Shown: positions 21,543-28,614 of the stretch, one piece after another | How the letters are laid out: each line of letters starts with the position of its first letter | How positions within the stretch are numbered: position 1 is the first letter of the stretch | From: DASQUK01 sp046723645 | Lineage (GTDB): Bacteria > Actinomycetota > Acidimicrobiia > Acidimicrobiales > VFJN01 | Assembly (NCBI GenBank): GCA_046723645.1 | Contig: JBKOUY010000098.1 | Location: forward strand, 1 to 28,664 | Reading direction: 5' to 3' | DNA length: 28,664 nucleotides | Notes under the pieces: model-generated | Seen by the model: only the letters and a program-made list of their open reading frames with translations | Database searches by the model: none | What the model was told of the DNA's origin: nothing | Program-made: the position numbers and the translations under genes

Positions 21543-21589
21543 TTCCTGGCGCCGTATTGGTTGGTGGGCAACCAATACGGCGCCAGGAA
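21543..21589. repeat. 21-bp perfect inverted repeat
   Basis: Left arm 21543-21563 and right arm 21569-21589 are perfect inverse complements with only a GTGGG loop between. The arm begins TTCCTGGCGCCG and ends TATTGGTTG. It lies 25 bases after the small ORF stop and 45 bases before the next ATG. Its AT-rich inner half differs from the surrounding composition. There is no U-tract. It could be a strong terminator, a protein-binding site or a mobile repeat. Confidence 0.85.
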
Positions 21590-21611
21590 TCCCGCGGTGG
21601 GGACTCGCGCG

Positions 21612-21623
21612 AGAACGTGTTCT
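21612..21623. promoter_or_regulatory. AGAAC-GT-GTTCT palindrome, KstR-like box
   Basis: A 12-base palindrome with AGAAC arms lies 11 bases upstream of the amidohydrolase ATG. It matches the KstR consensus TnnAACnnGTTnnA, as I remember it, at all but the first base. No kstR-like gene is in this window. Assignment to a TetR-type regulator is inference. Confidence 0.4.
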
Positions 21624-21634
21624 ACCCTTGGGGC

Positions 21635-22831
21635 ATGGACGCTGACGCCCTCGGCCATCCGGTCATCGACGCGGACAACCACTACTACGAGGCCGAGGAC
21701 GCCTTCACCCGCCATCTCGACCCCGCCCTCGGGCTCCGGTGCGTGCAATGGGCGACGATCGACGGCAAGCGCTACCACGTGCTGGGCGGCCGCGTCAGCC
21801 GGGCGGTGAGCAACGCCACCTTCGACCCGGTGTCCAAGCCGGGCTGCCTGTACGACTACTTCCGCGGCAACGCCGGCGACGTCAACCCGCTCGAGCGGCT
21901 CCGCGACCACGAGCCGATCAGGCCCGAGTACCGCGACGTCGACGCCCGGGCCCGGACGCTCGACGACCAGGGCCTGGCGGGCTGCTGGCTGTTCCCGACC
22001 CTCGGGATGATCTACGAGGAACCCCTCCGCCACGATCCCGAGGCCGTGTGTCACACGTTCCGCGCGTTCAACCGGTGGCTGCGTGACGACTGGGGCTTCG
22101 CCCACGCGGACCGGATCTTCGCCGCCCCCTACATCACGCTGGCCGACCCCCAGTGGGCGGTCGCGGAGCTGGAGTGGGCGCTGGGCGAGGGCGCGCGACT
22201 GCTGGTCATGCGGCCCGCCGCACCCACCACCGCGATCGGGCGCCGCTCGCCGTTCGACGCCATGTTCGATCCCTTCTGGGCGCGGGTCGACGAGGCGGGC
22301 GTCACCCTGGTGGTGCACGCCGGGGACAGCGGTGTGTCGTCGCAGGGCTACGCCGTCGACGGCTTCGCCGCCACTTTCTCGGGCGGGCACAGGCCGTCGC
22401 TCAAGAACTTCGCCATCGAGCAGGCGGTGCACGACTTCCTGCTGTCGATGGTGCTCGAGAACCAGTTCCGCAAGTTCCCCAACCTGCGGGTGGCATCCGT
22501 CGAGAACGGCGCCGAATTCCTGCCCGACCTGTTCCGCAAGCTGCGGTCGTTGGACCGCAAGATGCGGGGCTGGTTCGCCGAGGATCCGGTCGAGGTCTTC
22601 CGCCGCCACATCTGGATCAACCCGTTCTGGGAGGACGACCTCGCGTCGGTGGTCGAGTGGATGGGCGCCGACCGGGTGCTGTTCGGCTCCGATTGGCCCC
22701 ACATCGAGGGCCTGCCCCAGCCGCTCGACTACCTACGAGAGGCGAAGGTCCTGGGCGCCGACGACCGGCGGAAGGTCCTGCACGACAACGCGAACGAGTT
22801 GTCCACGCCGCGGCCCCGCGGACGCGACTAG
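21635..22831 (+). CDS. amidohydrolase_2 family metal-dependent hydrolase
   Basis: Cytoplasmic TIM-barrel hydrolase or decarboxylase of 398 residues (PF04909 type). Likely metal or catalytic residues lie in IDADNHYYE (with His16), LVVHAGDSG, ASVENGAEF and the C-terminal FGSDWPHIEG with the conserved Asp. No signal peptide is present, unlike the Tat-exported relative at 16253-17749. The substrate is unknown. Relatives act on aromatic acids or steroid-type ring-opened intermediates. A KstR-like box lies just upstream of the ATG. Only one base separates its stop from the GTG start of the sigma factor, so they are probably cotranscribed. Confidence 0.87.
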   Translation: MDADALGHPVIDADNHYYEAEDAFTRHLDPALGLRCVQWATIDGKRYHVLGGRVSRAVSNATFDPVSKPGCLYDYFRGNAGDVNPLERLRDHEPIRPEYRDVDARARTLDDQGLAGCWLFPTLGMIYEEPLRHDPEAVCHTFRAFNRWLRDDWGFAHADRIFAAPYITLADPQWAVAELEWALGEGARLLVMRPAAPTTAIGRRSPFDAMFDPFWARVDEAGVTLVVHAGDSGVSSQGYAVDGFAATFSGGHRPSLKNFAIEQAVHDFLLSMVLENQFRKFPNLRVASVENGAEFLPDLFRKLRSLDRKMRGWFAEDPVEVFRRHIWINPFWEDDLASVVEWMGADRVLFGSDWPHIEGLPQPLDYLREAKVLGADDRRKVLHDNANELSTPRPRGRD

Positions 22832-22832
22832 G

Positions 22833-23435
22833 GTGCCGGCTGCGCAACCCATCCGAGACTTCAGCTTCCCGGCTGTTCTGTGCGCGGCGGGCAATGGTGA
22901 GCACTGGGCGCTCACCGAGCTGTTCCGTGCATACCAGCCGCCACTCCTGAGGTATCTGCGCGCCCAGGAGCCGAGCATGGCCGACGATCTGGCCGGCGAG
23001 GTCTGGGTGGCGGTGGCCCAGCAGCTGGCGCGGTTCGAGGGCGACGAGGCCGGCTTCCGCGGCTGGCTGTTCACGATCGGGCGCTGCCGGCTGATCGAGC
23101 ACCGCCGGCGCAGCGCCCGGCGGCGCACCGACCCGGTGCCGCACGACCGACTCGACGGGCCGATCGAGCACGGCCTCGGCGGCGATCCGTCGTGGCTGGT
23201 CCTCGACCAACTGGCGGCGCAGGAGGCGATCGACATGCTGATCGCCGATCTGTCGCCGGAGCAGGCCGAGGCCGTGCTCCTGCGGGTGGTCGGCGGGTTC
23301 GCCGTGCCCGAGGTCGCCCAGATCATGGAGCGCAGCCCGGGGGCCGTGCGGGTGATGTGCCACCGGGCGCTGCGCAGGTTGGCCGCCAGGTTCAGCGACG
23401 AGTCGACCGAGGCGGAGGGGGTGCTGGCCGAATGA
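22833..23435 (+). CDS. ECF-type RNA polymerase sigma factor
   Basis: Extracytoplasmic-function sigma factor of 200 residues. Region 2 covers ~25-95 (ALTELFRAYQPPLLRYLRA, SMADDLAGEVWVAVAQQL, FRGWLFTIGRCRLIEHRRR). Region 4 covers ~138-188 (LSPEQAEAVLLRVVGGFAVPEVAQIMERSPGAVRVMCHRALRRL). Its stop overlaps the ATG of the next gene (ATGA), the usual arrangement with a cognate anti-sigma factor. The GTG start is one base after the amidohydrolase stop. The stimulus and target promoters are unknown. Confidence 0.92.
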   Translation: MPAAQPIRDFSFPAVLCAAGNGEHWALTELFRAYQPPLLRYLRAQEPSMADDLAGEVWVAVAQQLARFEGDEAGFRGWLFTIGRCRLIEHRRRSARRRTDPVPHDRLDGPIEHGLGGDPSWLVLDQLAAQEAIDMLIADLSPEQAEAVLLRVVGGFAVPEVAQIMERSPGAVRVMCHRALRRLAARFSDESTEAEGVLAE

Positions 23436-24460
23436 CCCCCGACGAGCGCTTCATCCAGATGGCACGGTTCGACGCTGCGCACGCCAGGCGGGTCTGGGAC
23501 GGGTCGGCCGCGACCGACGACGCACCCGCCTGGTACGGCCGCGTGGCGACGCTGATCCGGGCGGCGGCCGCCCCCGCCACCGAGGATGAGCTCGCAGGGG
23601 AGTCGGACGTCGTGGCCCGGATGGAGGCCGCGATGCTTGCCCCGGCCAGCGAGGACGAGCTCGCGGGTGAGACGGACATCGTGGCGCGGATGCAGGCCAC
23701 CATCCTCGGGTTCGCCCCGGATGCCGGCGACGACTCGGACCGTCCCCGCCATCTCCGTCCCGCGGCCCCGTGGGCGGCCCGCCGCCAGCGGGCGCGGGTG
23801 GTACGCCGGATCGTGGCGGTCAAGGCCGCCGCGGTCACAACCGTCGTTGCCATCGGGGTCACGGCGGCGGCGGCCACCACGGGGTTCGTCGCCACCGTGG
23901 TGGTGCCGGCGCTTTCCAGCCGAGAGCCGAAGGTCGACGTCGACCACGAGGCCCAACCCGCCGAGGGCAGCGGGTCATCGGCGGACAGCTCGGGTGATTC
24001 CGATCGACGCGGGGCCGATGACGGCACCGGCGACGATGGGGTCGTGACTATGGACCCCGAAGAGCCCCTCGTGTGCATGCTCGACCTCGACTGCCTGCTG
24101 CACGAGGTGGCCGCCGCCAGCACTCAGCCGGCTCCACCCAACCCGGCCCCCGGCGCGCTTGCGGCGGACGGTACGTCACTTGCCGCCGATCCCCCGGCCG
24201 ACCCAAGTACGGCGCCCGAGGCGCCTGCAACCGAGACGCCGACCACGACCGTCACGACCGAGCCTCCGCCTACGACGACCACGACCGAGCCGCCGCCGAC
24301 CACCACCACGACGGAGCCCCCGACGACGACGACCTCCACAACGGAACCGCCGCCTCCGTCTCCTGAGCAGGCGGCGCCCCTCCCCGGGCCCGAGACGCTG
24401 AGCGCCGGGGCGGATGCCGCCGACCTGGGCGAAGTCGCCCAGCCCCAGCCGGCCGGCTGA
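23432..24460 (+). CDS. single-span membrane protein, probable anti-sigma partner
   Basis: Protein of 342 residues. The cytoplasmic part (~1-125) holds a conserved APAWYGRVATLI segment and two tandem 23-residue units (PATEDELAGESDVVARM and PASEDELAGETDIVARM). One transmembrane helix follows at ~131-159. The extracellular part has an acidic Ser/Gly stretch, a short Cys-containing segment (CMLDLDC, 215-221) and a Thr/Pro-rich tail (~262-312, repeated TTTTTEPPP). ATGA overlap with the sigma factor and the topology argue for an anti-sigma factor, though no zinc-binding HxxxCxxC motif is present. The duplicated DELAGE unit is the most distinctive feature. Confidence 0.75.
   Translation: MTPDERFIQMARFDAAHARRVWDGSAATDDAPAWYGRVATLIRAAAAPATEDELAGESDVVARMEAAMLAPASEDELAGETDIVARMQATILGFAPDAGDDSDRPRHLRPAAPWAARRQRARVVRRIVAVKAAAVTTVVAIGVTAAAATTGFVATVVVPALSSREPKVDVDHEAQPAEGSGSSADSSGDSDRRGADDGTGDDGVVTMDPEEPLVCMLDLDCLLHEVAAASTQPAPPNPAPGALAADGTSLAADPPADPSTAPEAPATETPTTTVTTEPPPTTTTTEPPPTTTTTEPPTTTTSTTEPPPPSPEQAAPLPGPETLSAGADAADLGEVAQPQPAG
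23573..23707 (+). repeat. duplicated 23-codon unit in the anti-sigma-like gene
   Basis: Residues 48-69 and 71-92 encode near-identical segments PATEDELAGESDVVARM and PASEDELAGETDIVARM, spaced exactly 23 codons (69 bases). It is a recent-looking tandem duplication of a cytoplasmic motif. Confidence 0.8.
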
Positions 24461-24681
24461 CGCCGACCCAGGCGCCCCCGAAGCTTTTTTCTCACCGCGT
24501 GTAACGCTCGGCCCTCCCGGCGCGATCTAGTGCGTGGATGGGAGCAGGCAGGCGCTTCGTGGGCCAACGGGCGGGTTGGCTACCTCAAGGGCGAGGGTAG
24601 GGAGCGCACTGCGGGCGGGCGGGGAGGTCAGTGTTCCGGGGGCGTGCGGGCGGCCCCGGAACCGGACCTCCCTCGCCGTGA
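24461..24681. other. 221-base convergent intergenic region
   Basis: Non-coding region between convergent genes. It holds a T6 run at 24485-24490 after a weak CGCC/GGCG stem, perhaps a terminator for the plus strand. Near the minus-strand gene end it has a 9-bp perfect hairpin at 24633-24662. I see no RNA gene or ORF with supporting evidence between them. Confidence 0.5.
24633..24662 (-). terminator. 9-bp-arm hairpin after the VWA gene
   Basis: Arms GTTCCGGGG (24633-24641) and CCCCGGAAC (24654-24662) are perfect inverse complements around a 12-base loop, beginning about 20 bases past the VWA gene stop on the minus strand. Symmetry means it could serve both converging transcripts. Confidence 0.55.
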
Positions 24682-26052
24682 TCACAGCAGCTCGCTGACG
24701 CACGCGCCGAGCTGGCGAAGGTTGCGGACCTCCGCCATCCGGTCGCAGGCCAGGGCGTAGAGCGAGGCCACCGAGTCGCCCTGGTTCCAACGGTCGCGGG
24801 GCTCGGGGTTGAGGAACCAGATGCGCCGGCTGCGCCGGTGTATCTCCTTCAGGGCCGGGAGACCGGGGTCGCCGTGGTGGCTGCGGGCGTCGCCGGTGAC
24901 GACCAGGGTGGCGCGCCGGCTGAGCTGGGCCCCGTACTGGTCGACGAAGCTGCGCAGGACCTGGCCGTAGTCGCTGCGGTGGCGAGCGCGGGAGGCCGAC
25001 GCCCGGGCGAGCAGGGCATATGGGTCGACGTCGTGGAGCCTGCGGTCGAGCACGTCGGTGATCTCCTCCACGTCGTCGACGAAGACGAACGTACGCAGGC
25101 CCGAGAACTCCTCGTGCAGGGCGTACACCAGCGCCAGCGTGAAGCGCGAGAACTCGGCCATCGACCCCGAGACGTCGCACAACACCCAGAGCTCGGGCCG
25201 GGTCCGCGGTCGGTGCCGGTAGGCGGGGTCGAGCGGCACGCCGCCGCTCTGCAGCGATCCCCGCAGGGTGCGGCGCATGTCGAGCCGCCCGCCACGGCTC
25301 CGCCGCTGTTGCTGTGCCACCTTGGCGGCCAGCCGCCGGGCCAGGGGGCGGACGGCCGCCCGCATGTCCCGAAGCTCCCCGGTGGACGCCCGGAGGAAGT
25401 CGACCTCGTCGGGCGACGGCGTCGCCGGCGGGAGGCGGTCGTCGCTGCCGGCGCGGATCTCGGCCGCCAGCATCTGGCGATAGCGGTCGAGCAGCGCCTC
25501 GACGTCGGCCTGCGCCAGCCGCTCGTCCAGCGCGGCGCGTCGCCCCGCCGCCCGCCCCCGGCGCAGCGCGTCCTGGCGGATCGCCGACAGGTCGAGGCCG
25601 CGGAGCAGGCGATGCAGGCGGTAGCGATCGCTGCCCGCCACCGCGCCGAACCCGGCCCAGCGCCGCACCGCCTGGGCTGCGAGCTCCGGCAGGGCGTCGA
25701 CGTCGCCGCTGGCCAGAGCCTCCGCCAGGCGGCGACGGATCGCAGCCTCCTCGTCGGCGCCGCCGCCCGTGTCGTCGGCCTCGGGCGGCACGGGACGAGC
25801 CGGAACGGGAAGCCCGAACCAGCGCTCGAACGCGGCCTCGAAGGCGCCGAGGTGCTCGGCGCGCTTGACCAGGGTGCTGGCGAGGGCCACCCGGGTCTCG
25901 CTGCGGGACACGAGGTCGACCTGTTCGAGGGCGGCCACGGCGTCCACCACGCCGCTGGTGGGCACGTCGACGCCGCGGGTTCGGAGCTGGTCCGCGAAGG
26001 CGAGCACGACGGAGACCAGCGCGTCCCCGGTCGGCAGCGGGGTCGTCGCCAC
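24682..26052 (-). CDS. CoxE-like VWA-domain protein
   Basis: Protein of 456 residues. The N-terminal ~280 residues are helical and arginine-rich. The C-terminal part is a von Willebrand factor A domain of the CoxE type, with the MIDAS motif DVSGS at 293-297 (ELWVLCDVSGSMAEFSRF). Further VWA segments follow (FVFVDDVEEITDVL, LVVTGDARSHHG). CoxE-type proteins usually work with a MoxR-family AAA ATPase in assembling or activating metalloenzymes such as CO dehydrogenase. No MoxR gene is adjacent here, though one could lie elsewhere. The GTG 26052 start has GGGAGG at good spacing. It lies 18 bases after the iclR gene in the same direction. Confidence 0.85.
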   Translation of the reverse strand: MATTPLPTGDALVSVVLAFADQLRTRGVDVPTSGVVDAVAALEQVDLVSRSETRVALASTLVKRAEHLGAFEAAFERWFGLPVPARPVPPEADDTGGGADEEAAIRRRLAEALASGDVDALPELAAQAVRRWAGFGAVAGSDRYRLHRLLRGLDLSAIRQDALRRGRAAGRRAALDERLAQADVEALLDRYRQMLAAEIRAGSDDRLPPATPSPDEVDFLRASTGELRDMRAAVRPLARRLAAKVAQQQRRSRGGRLDMRRTLRGSLQSGGVPLDPAYRHRPRTRPELWVLCDVSGSMAEFSRFTLALVYALHEEFSGLRTFVFVDDVEEITDVLDRRLHDVDPYALLARASASRARHRSDYGQVLRSFVDQYGAQLSRRATLVVTGDARSHHGDPGLPALKEIHRRSRRIWFLNPEPRDRWNQGDSVASLYALACDRMAEVRNLRQLGACVSELL

Positions 26053-26070
26053 CGTGCCTCCCGAGGCCTC

Positions 26071-26835
26071 CTACCGGCGCGCCAGGCGCTCGCTGATCTG
26101 CCCGGCGGTGTCGAGGAGGGCGGGGAGGAAGTCCCTACGGATGGCGTCGAGGCTCACCCGGCCCGCATGCGTGGACACGTTGATGGCGGCGAGAGCCTGG
26201 CCGCGGCGGTCGCGCAGCGGCGCCCCGATCGAGCGGAGCCCGGCCTCCAGCTCCTGGTCGACCAGCGCCCATCCCTGGCGACGCACCCGCGCCAGCTCGT
26301 CGTGGAGGTCGGTGGGCTTCGTGATCGTGCGCTCGGTGATCGCTGGCAGTGGGCCGGGCCCGATCAGCTCGTCGACGTCGTCGGGGCCGAGCTCGGCGAG
26401 GAGCACCCGTCCCATGGACGTCGCATACGCGGGCAGCCGCGAGCCGAGCCCCAACGCGATGGTCATGATGCGCTTGGTCGGAACCCGTGCGATGTAGACG
26501 ATCTCGGGCCCGTCGAGCACCGCCGCGGAGCACGACTCGTGCGTGCGCTCCACCAGCCCCTCCATCCCGGGCTCGGCGATGCTCGCCAGGTCGAGGGACG
26601 ACAGGTAGGCGTAGCCGAGGTCGAGCACCTTGGGGGTGAGCTCGAAGATCCGGCCGTCGGAGCGGGCGTAGCCGAGGTGCTGGAGGGTGAGCAGGACCCG
26701 GCGGGCGGTGGCCCGGGTCAGGCCGGCGAGTCGCGCCACCTCCGACAGGGTCAGGCGGGGGTGCTCGCGGGAGAACACCTGCATCACTGCGAGCCCACGC
26801 TCGAGGGACTGGACGTACTCGCTCGTCACACGCAC
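26071..26835 (-). CDS. IclR-family transcriptional regulator (PcaR/PobR-like)
   Basis: Regulator of 254 residues. An N-terminal winged helix-turn-helix (~8-70) opens with YVQSLERGLAVMQVFS and LTLSEVARLAGLTRATARRVLLTL. The IclR effector-binding domain follows (YIARVPTKRIMTIALGLGSRLPAYATSMGRVLLA, INVSTHAGRVSL). The opening and the AYATSMGRVLLA segment resemble PcaR/PcaU/PobR regulators of aromatic degradation. It is divergent from the hydroquinone-dioxygenase genes, with three iterated sites in the 167-base gap. It probably controls them, with an aromatic acid or ring-cleavage product as effector (inference). The start is GTG 26835. Confidence 0.9.
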   Translation of the reverse strand: MRVTSEYVQSLERGLAVMQVFSREHPRLTLSEVARLAGLTRATARRVLLTLQHLGYARSDGRIFELTPKVLDLGYAYLSSLDLASIAEPGMEGLVERTHESCSAAVLDGPEIVYIARVPTKRIMTIALGLGSRLPAYATSMGRVLLAELGPDDVDELIGPGPLPAITERTITKPTDLHDELARVRRQGWALVDQELEAGLRSIGAPLRDRRGQALAAINVSTHAGRVSLDAIRRDFLPALLDTAGQISERLARR

Positions 26836-26889
26836 GACCTTCCGCCGCAGCGGCTCCGTTCAGAGCATCCGTCTACTCGTCGGGAATTT

Positions 26890-26934
26890 GTTCGCCATCC
26901 GTTCGGTATGCGCACAAGTGTTCACTATGCGACG
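26890..26934. promoter_or_regulatory. three iterated GTTC-N3-AT-N-CG sites, IclR operator
   Basis: Three direct copies of GTTCnnnATnCG start at 26890 (GTTCGCCATCCG), 26901 (GTTCGGTATGCG) and 26920 (GTTCACTATGCG). The middle copy, extended to GTTCGGTATGCGCAC, resembles the operator I remember for PcaU/PcaR. The cluster lies in the iclR-hapC divergent promoter. Confidence 0.6.
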
Positions 26935-27002
26935 CGAGTATGCCACACTCAGATCCGCGGCGATCCGCCGTAGTCCGACAACCCGACGGTCAGGGGGAGC
27001 CC

Positions 27003-27500
27003 ATGCCGCAGTACACGACCCGGTTCGGCAGCCTGCTCGACTACGAGAAGGGTGGCGTCGAGGCGATCGACGACGAGCCCGAGCACTACGCGTTCTCGAA
27101 CATGTTCGAGGTCGCGGCCAACGCCAAGGCGTGGGAGAAGGTGGCCGTCGGCAAGAACCAGGAGTACGTGCTCGAAGTCATCCGCGCCGAGGGGACGTCC
27201 GAGTGGCGCACCGCCGCTCACGACGAGACGGCCCTGGTCATGGACGGGTCGGTCACCGTCGAGCTGGTAAAGCTCGACGAACCCGGGCTCCCAGCCGACA
27301 AGCGGGGATCGGTGCGGGTCGAGGGCGAACCTGCGGGCCGCCCCATGGGCCGGATCGTCGCCGGGCGCGGGCACATGGCGCTGCTGCCGGCGGGCGCCGC
27401 CTACCGGTTCCGGGCCGACGAGCCGGGGGTGATCCTGCTCCAGACCATCGAGGGCGACGACACCATCTACCGCTGGACCGAGATCGTCCAGACGGGCTGA
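27003..27500 (+). CDS. hapC: hydroquinone 1,2-dioxygenase, small (alpha) subunit
   Basis: Protein of 165 residues with a small cupin-like beta fold (YVLEVIRAEGTSEWRTAAHDETALVMDGSVTVEL ... GRGHMALLPAGAAYRF). Length and gene order match HapC/PnpC, the small subunit of the two-component Fe(II) hydroquinone dioxygenase that opens hydroquinone to 4-hydroxymuconic semialdehyde. The small subunit in this enzyme type supports the structure while the large subunit carries the iron. The start ATG has GGGGGAG upstream, and the large-subunit gene begins 17 bases downstream. The name rests on homology as I recognise it and on the partner gene. Confidence 0.75.
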   Translation: MPQYTTRFGSLLDYEKGGVEAIDDEPEHYAFSNMFEVAANAKAWEKVAVGKNQEYVLEVIRAEGTSEWRTAAHDETALVMDGSVTVELVKLDEPGLPADKRGSVRVEGEPAGRPMGRIVAGRGHMALLPAGAAYRFRADEPGVILLQTIEGDDTIYRWTEIVQTG

Positions 27501-27517
27501 CGGAGGGCATCACGAAC

Positions 27518-28510
27518 ATGACCGAGACCACCACGACCGGGGCGCCCGACGTCCTCGCCAGCGAGCCCAACGCCCACGGCTACCGCAGCTACTCGCTGGG
27601 CGAGTTCACGTTCAGCCGCGACGAGTACTTCGCGCACGTGACCTGGCCGACCGGCAGCCACGTCATGTCGATCGACGGATTCCTGCGGGCGACACAACGC
27701 GACGTCGCCTGGCAGTTCTTCTACGGCGTCGTGAACTTCGACGACGTGATCGGCACCATCAACCACTACGGCAACGTCGACCTGTTCGCCGGCACGTTCA
27801 ACGACGCCTACCGCCGGGCCGAGGTCGACCACCTCGAGAACTTCCCGCACGAGGCGATCTTCGCCACCTTCGTGGCGATGCTCGACGACTGGACCAACGC
27901 CGGCTTCGACCCGTTCGCCTCCCCCGAGGAGACCGGGAGCCCCTGGGGCGACAAGGCGGGCAGCAACAGCGCCGCGATCACCCGCAAGCGCGTGACCGCG
28001 CAGCGCATGGTGGGCGTCCCGGGCGACGAGCCGCTGCGCACCGACGCCACGCATCCGATCAACCGCATGTTCGCCGACGTCGACCAGTCCGAGCCCGAGA
28101 TCCATGCCGAGCCCGGCTTCGAGGACGAGGTGGCGGCGTTCAACCTGTTCGCCTACCTGTCGCGGTCCGACGTCACCTGGAACCCGTCGGTGGTATCGGT
28201 GTGCAAGGACAGCCTGTACTGCCCGACCACCGAGGAGTACATCCTGCCCATCGTCCACGGCAACGACCGGGTCGAATGGTTCGTCCAGCTCTCTGACCAG
28301 ATCGAGTGGGATGTCGCCGACAAGGAGAGCGGGTCCCGCCGGGCCCGGGTGGTGATGAAGCCCGGCGACGTGGCCGCAATGCCGGCCGACATCCGCCATC
28401 AGGGCTACGCGCCCAAGCGGTCGATGCTGCTGGTCTGGGAGAACGGCTCGCCGGACCTCCCCCAGATGATCGCCGAGGGCCGGGCCCCGACGTATCCCGT
28501 CGAGCTGTAG
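27518..28510 (+). CDS. hapD: hydroquinone 1,2-dioxygenase, large (beta) subunit
   Basis: Protein of 330 residues, expected to be the catalytic Fe(II) subunit converting hydroquinone to 4-hydroxymuconic semialdehyde. His247, Asn249 and Glu253 lie in VHGNDRVEW and His294 in DIRHQGYAPKRS. The spacing (H, +2 N, +6 E, +47 H) equals that of the iron ligands reported for PnpD (His256, Asn258, Glu262, His303), as I recall. Conserved blocks include SLGEFTFSRDEYFAHVTWP, NHYGNVDLFAGTFNDAYRR and LFAYLSRSDVTWNPSVVSV. The ATG follows GGAGGG by ~10 bases. Downstream steps (semialdehyde dehydrogenase, maleylacetate reductase) are not in the window. Two hairpins follow the stop. Confidence 0.82.
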   Translation: MTETTTTGAPDVLASEPNAHGYRSYSLGEFTFSRDEYFAHVTWPTGSHVMSIDGFLRATQRDVAWQFFYGVVNFDDVIGTINHYGNVDLFAGTFNDAYRRAEVDHLENFPHEAIFATFVAMLDDWTNAGFDPFASPEETGSPWGDKAGSNSAAITRKRVTAQRMVGVPGDEPLRTDATHPINRMFADVDQSEPEIHAEPGFEDEVAAFNLFAYLSRSDVTWNPSVVSVCKDSLYCPTTEEYILPIVHGNDRVEWFVQLSDQIEWDVADKESGSRRARVVMKPGDVAAMPADIRHQGYAPKRSMLLVWENGSPDLPQMIAEGRAPTYPVEL

Positions 28511-28547
28511 GTGGAGCAGTCGCCCGGCGCCGACGGTGGCGGGGGGT

Positions 28548-28614
28548 CCGGGGGGCAGAGGCTCCCGCCGGAGCCCCCCGGTGTCGCTCGATCCGGCGTT
28601 GCCGGTCGAGCGAC
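28548..28614 (+). terminator. two consecutive hairpins after the dioxygenase operon
   Basis: First, CCGGGG and GGCTCC pair with GGAGCCCCCCGG (28548-28580). Second, GTCGCTCGA then CCGG pairs with CCGG then TCGAGCGAC (28583-28614), with one bulged T and a CGTTG loop. Tandem GC-rich hairpins 37 bases past the hapD stop suggest termination. No U-tract is seen. Confidence 0.6.

Noticed and set aside
21525..21600. ORFs on both strands encoding the same peptide APYWL ... NQYGARN
   Set aside because: The shared peptide is a direct result of the 21-bp inverted repeat being read on both strands, not evidence of a gene.
24240..24366. Repeated Thr/Pro coding units resembling a short repeat array
   Set aside because: Units are of irregular length and in frame inside the anti-sigma-like protein tail, with no spacers, so it is a protein linker and not a CRISPR array.
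26687..28510. A single long plus-strand frame spanning the iclR start, the divergent promoter, hapC and hapD
   Set aside because: Only the part from 27518 shows family sequence. Upstream it is antisense to iclR and out of frame with hapC, and the ATG 27518 has a ribosome-binding site.
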